64,000 nt of DNA. Source: Diadema setosum. Taxonomy: Eukaryota; Echinodermata; Echinoidea; Diadematoida; Diadematidae. Below are positions 62,352 to 64,000 of this stretch, piece by piece. The notes under the pieces were generated by a model. That model saw nothing but the letters and a program-made list of their open reading frames with translations. It was not told the DNA's origin and did no database searches. The stretch is taken from NCBI GenBank assembly GCA_033980235.1, contig CM067069.1, positions 15,201,828-15,265,827 on the forward strand, given 5' to 3'. Position numbers and translations under genes: made by a program. The first letter of the stretch is position 1. Each line of letters starts with the position of its first letter.

Positions 62352-62814
62352 AGGAGACCTCCGGATGATTTTCAGATTTTTACATTATTGAACAAGTATA
62401 AATTAGTTATACTGAGGGCAGAGTTTCAGAATTTGTGATAATTGGGAAGAAGAATAAGGATATTTTCAAAATTTAGCACAAATTGCAATGAACAAGGATG
62501 ATGACAAAGCAGAGTCACCATAAGAATGCATGAGTTGGGGCTCAAGGAAGCAGAACAAAAGAAGAAGGTATGCATAGATTATACACAGTTGAACTCGCAA
62601 GCAAGCGGTATTGTAATGGAATTACACTGCTACATTTCTGAAATATGTGAACCTCCTATGTCATCATCCTTGTTCAGTGAAATTTGTTTTAAGGTTTTTC
62701 AAAGTATTGTTTCTCTGCTCAAGGACCACACTAAATTCTACAAATCCATACATGGAGTTGTCGATTTATGTACTACCATGATGTGAAAATATGAAAATCG
62801 TCTCGAATGTCCCT
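62352..62814. mobile_element. TTAA-element family B, complete
   Basis: TTAA flanks at 62348-62351 and 62815-62818. Ends aggagacctccggatgattt and gaaaatcgtctcgaatgtccct (inverted). The 86-codon frame 62526-62786 inside is coincidental. Confidence 0.78.
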
Positions 62815-63308
62815 TTAAGCCAAGGACGATGTAGGGCTCATACCGTTTAATCCAGTGTGTAACATCGCTTTTCAAATCCAATATGGCAGGCCTGCCCTTC
62901 ATGAGACTTTGTTAACGTCTGAGAGAGGACTTAAGTCTGCTATGACAATAGCAGGGGATAATTTGTTTAGATCAAGACAATCTTAACATATGCGACATAA
63001 TTATGCTCTCATGGCCATCTGGTGATGTTTCGTCTTGAGCCATTCTGAATTATGATGTGCTCGTTCGTTTTCGGCAGGACTTAAATTCGCCTCTCTTCAT
63101 TTTTTTTTTTTTCATGTCCAGTACAGCTCGTAAGGTCGTGACATATCACGAGCTGGCGTGATAGACTGTGAGAAATGACAGATAAAACGGAATAAAACTA
63201 AAACAAACATACAACGTTATTTTCAACTACTTCCGATGCATATTCGAGTTTGAACCTACCCCTACATGTACGTCCTACACAGTCTGTGTATTGCCAAACA
63301 AAGTTAAG

Positions 63309-63604
63309 GGACAGTATAATATTGGTTGAGGGTGAGGATTCAGCTTTTAACTTTTGCGAGATACTTAGAAACCACTTTATGAAATGTTAAAGAGCATAAT
63401 AATGTCTATTAAGGAGGAATTTGAACTTTATATGACAAAAATCAACTTTGAAATGGCTGAGATATCCAAAAACAAAGAAAAACAAAACAATCCTAATAGA
63501 CCCACCTTTTATTAGGATCGTTTTGTTTAGGAGAGGCTTCAGAACCCCCTTTTTGCTCAGTATAAACACGTGATAAACGGGTTATCAGGCATTTCAAAAT
63601 CCCT
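63309..63604. mobile_element. TTAA-element family A, shortened copy
   Basis: TTAA flanks at 63305-63308 and 63605-63608. Left end gggacagtataatattggtt is good; the right half is mostly deleted (ends atttcaaaatccct). Confidence 0.72.
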
Positions 63605-63656
63605 TTAAAATCGTGCAGGCACGGGACCTGTTGCTCTGTGTATACCTTTGTAGGTC

Positions 63657-64000
63657 TTAGTCCATAACTTTCCCTGGATCAGCCCACTTTTTGGGAATCA
63701 CGATTAGTTGTATGGGAATACTGTAGAGTGTGTCTAGTCGCACCAATTTGCTGTGAGCAAAAATACATTTATCATACGGACCAATTGGTAAATGGTTCGA
63801 GTTTGGCCTTTGTCGAATCAATGAATTCTCTTTTTGCTCGTGGTCTTCTATCTTATCTAGGTTTCTGTTTCCTTGAGCGATGTTGGACTCTCGTCCGGTG
63901 GCTAAATGCAAAGAATCACTGAACTCTCCTGCAAGAGCGATTTGTCTGGCGTGTCTGGCGCGTTGTAAAGGACGAGGATTACCGATTAGAGTGAACAGTA
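63657..64000 (-). CDS. Minus-strand reading frame running off the right edge
   Basis: Open from the window edge to TAA at 63657-63659, about 113 codons. It reads RPLQRARHARQIALAGEFSD, HLATGRESNIAQGNRNLDKI, then PIQLIVIPKKWADPGKVMD at the C-terminus. It is polar, without membrane spans. A possible acceptor (ggagagttcag) near 63927 keeps the same frame. It may be a 3' exon of a gene beyond the window or a piece of a mobile element. Not recognised. Confidence 0.35.
   Translation of the reverse strand, partial: LFTLIGNPRPLQRARHARQIALAGEFSDSLHLATGRESNIAQGNRNLDKIEDHEQKENSLIRQRPNSNHLPIGPYDKCIFAHSKLVRLDTLYSIPIQLIVIPKKWADPGKVMD

Overview
This is a window of animal nuclear DNA, not bacterial or viral. 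It has short exons split by GT..AG introns, AT-rich intergenic DNA, long microsatellites and many short non-autonomous DNA transposons. The repeats include TTAA-flanked elements with TCCCTTTAA ends, a MITE beginning CCAGGGGGGTGTTTCATAAA, and TTCGGAATAACGAAC blocks. Together with an animal-type CDC7 kinase they suggest a marine deuterostome invertebrate, most likely a sea urchin or another echinoderm. That assignment is inference; no species marker was found.

Layout. 1-1431: repeats (a large fold-back element and a hAT-like MITE). 1432-3541: the last three coding exons of CDC7, the only gene I can name. 3501-7716: a 2.2 kb tandem duplication whose breakpoint lies inside the CDC7 stop exon. 9044-13308 (minus): a three-exon gene for an unknown 266-residue coiled-coil protein, with three transposon or palindrome insertions in its large intron. 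18200-19687 (minus): a likely four-exon gene for an unknown small protein. 27291-28356 (plus): the 3' three exons of an unknown tryptophan-containing protein. 31.8-36 kb and 39.9-45.8 kb: isolated exon-like segments on both strands, several with good splice sites and matching phases but no recognised family. 45.4-47.3 kb: a CpG-rich block, probably promoter or 5' UTR. 47659-47750 (plus): a first exon coding a clean signal peptide with a perfect donor; possible later exons lie at 49984-50020, 50617-50647 and 60750-60850. 52.1-53.5 kb: a nest of transposons inside transposons. 63657-64000 (minus): a reading frame that runs off the right edge.

No operon-like logic applies; the genes look independent. 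Apart from CDC7, the gene models come from reading splice sites, phases and codon patterns by eye. No searches could be run. Models with three or more mutually consistent junctions (genes at 9-13 kb, 18-20 kb and 27-28 kb) are the firmest; single-exon calls are tentative.
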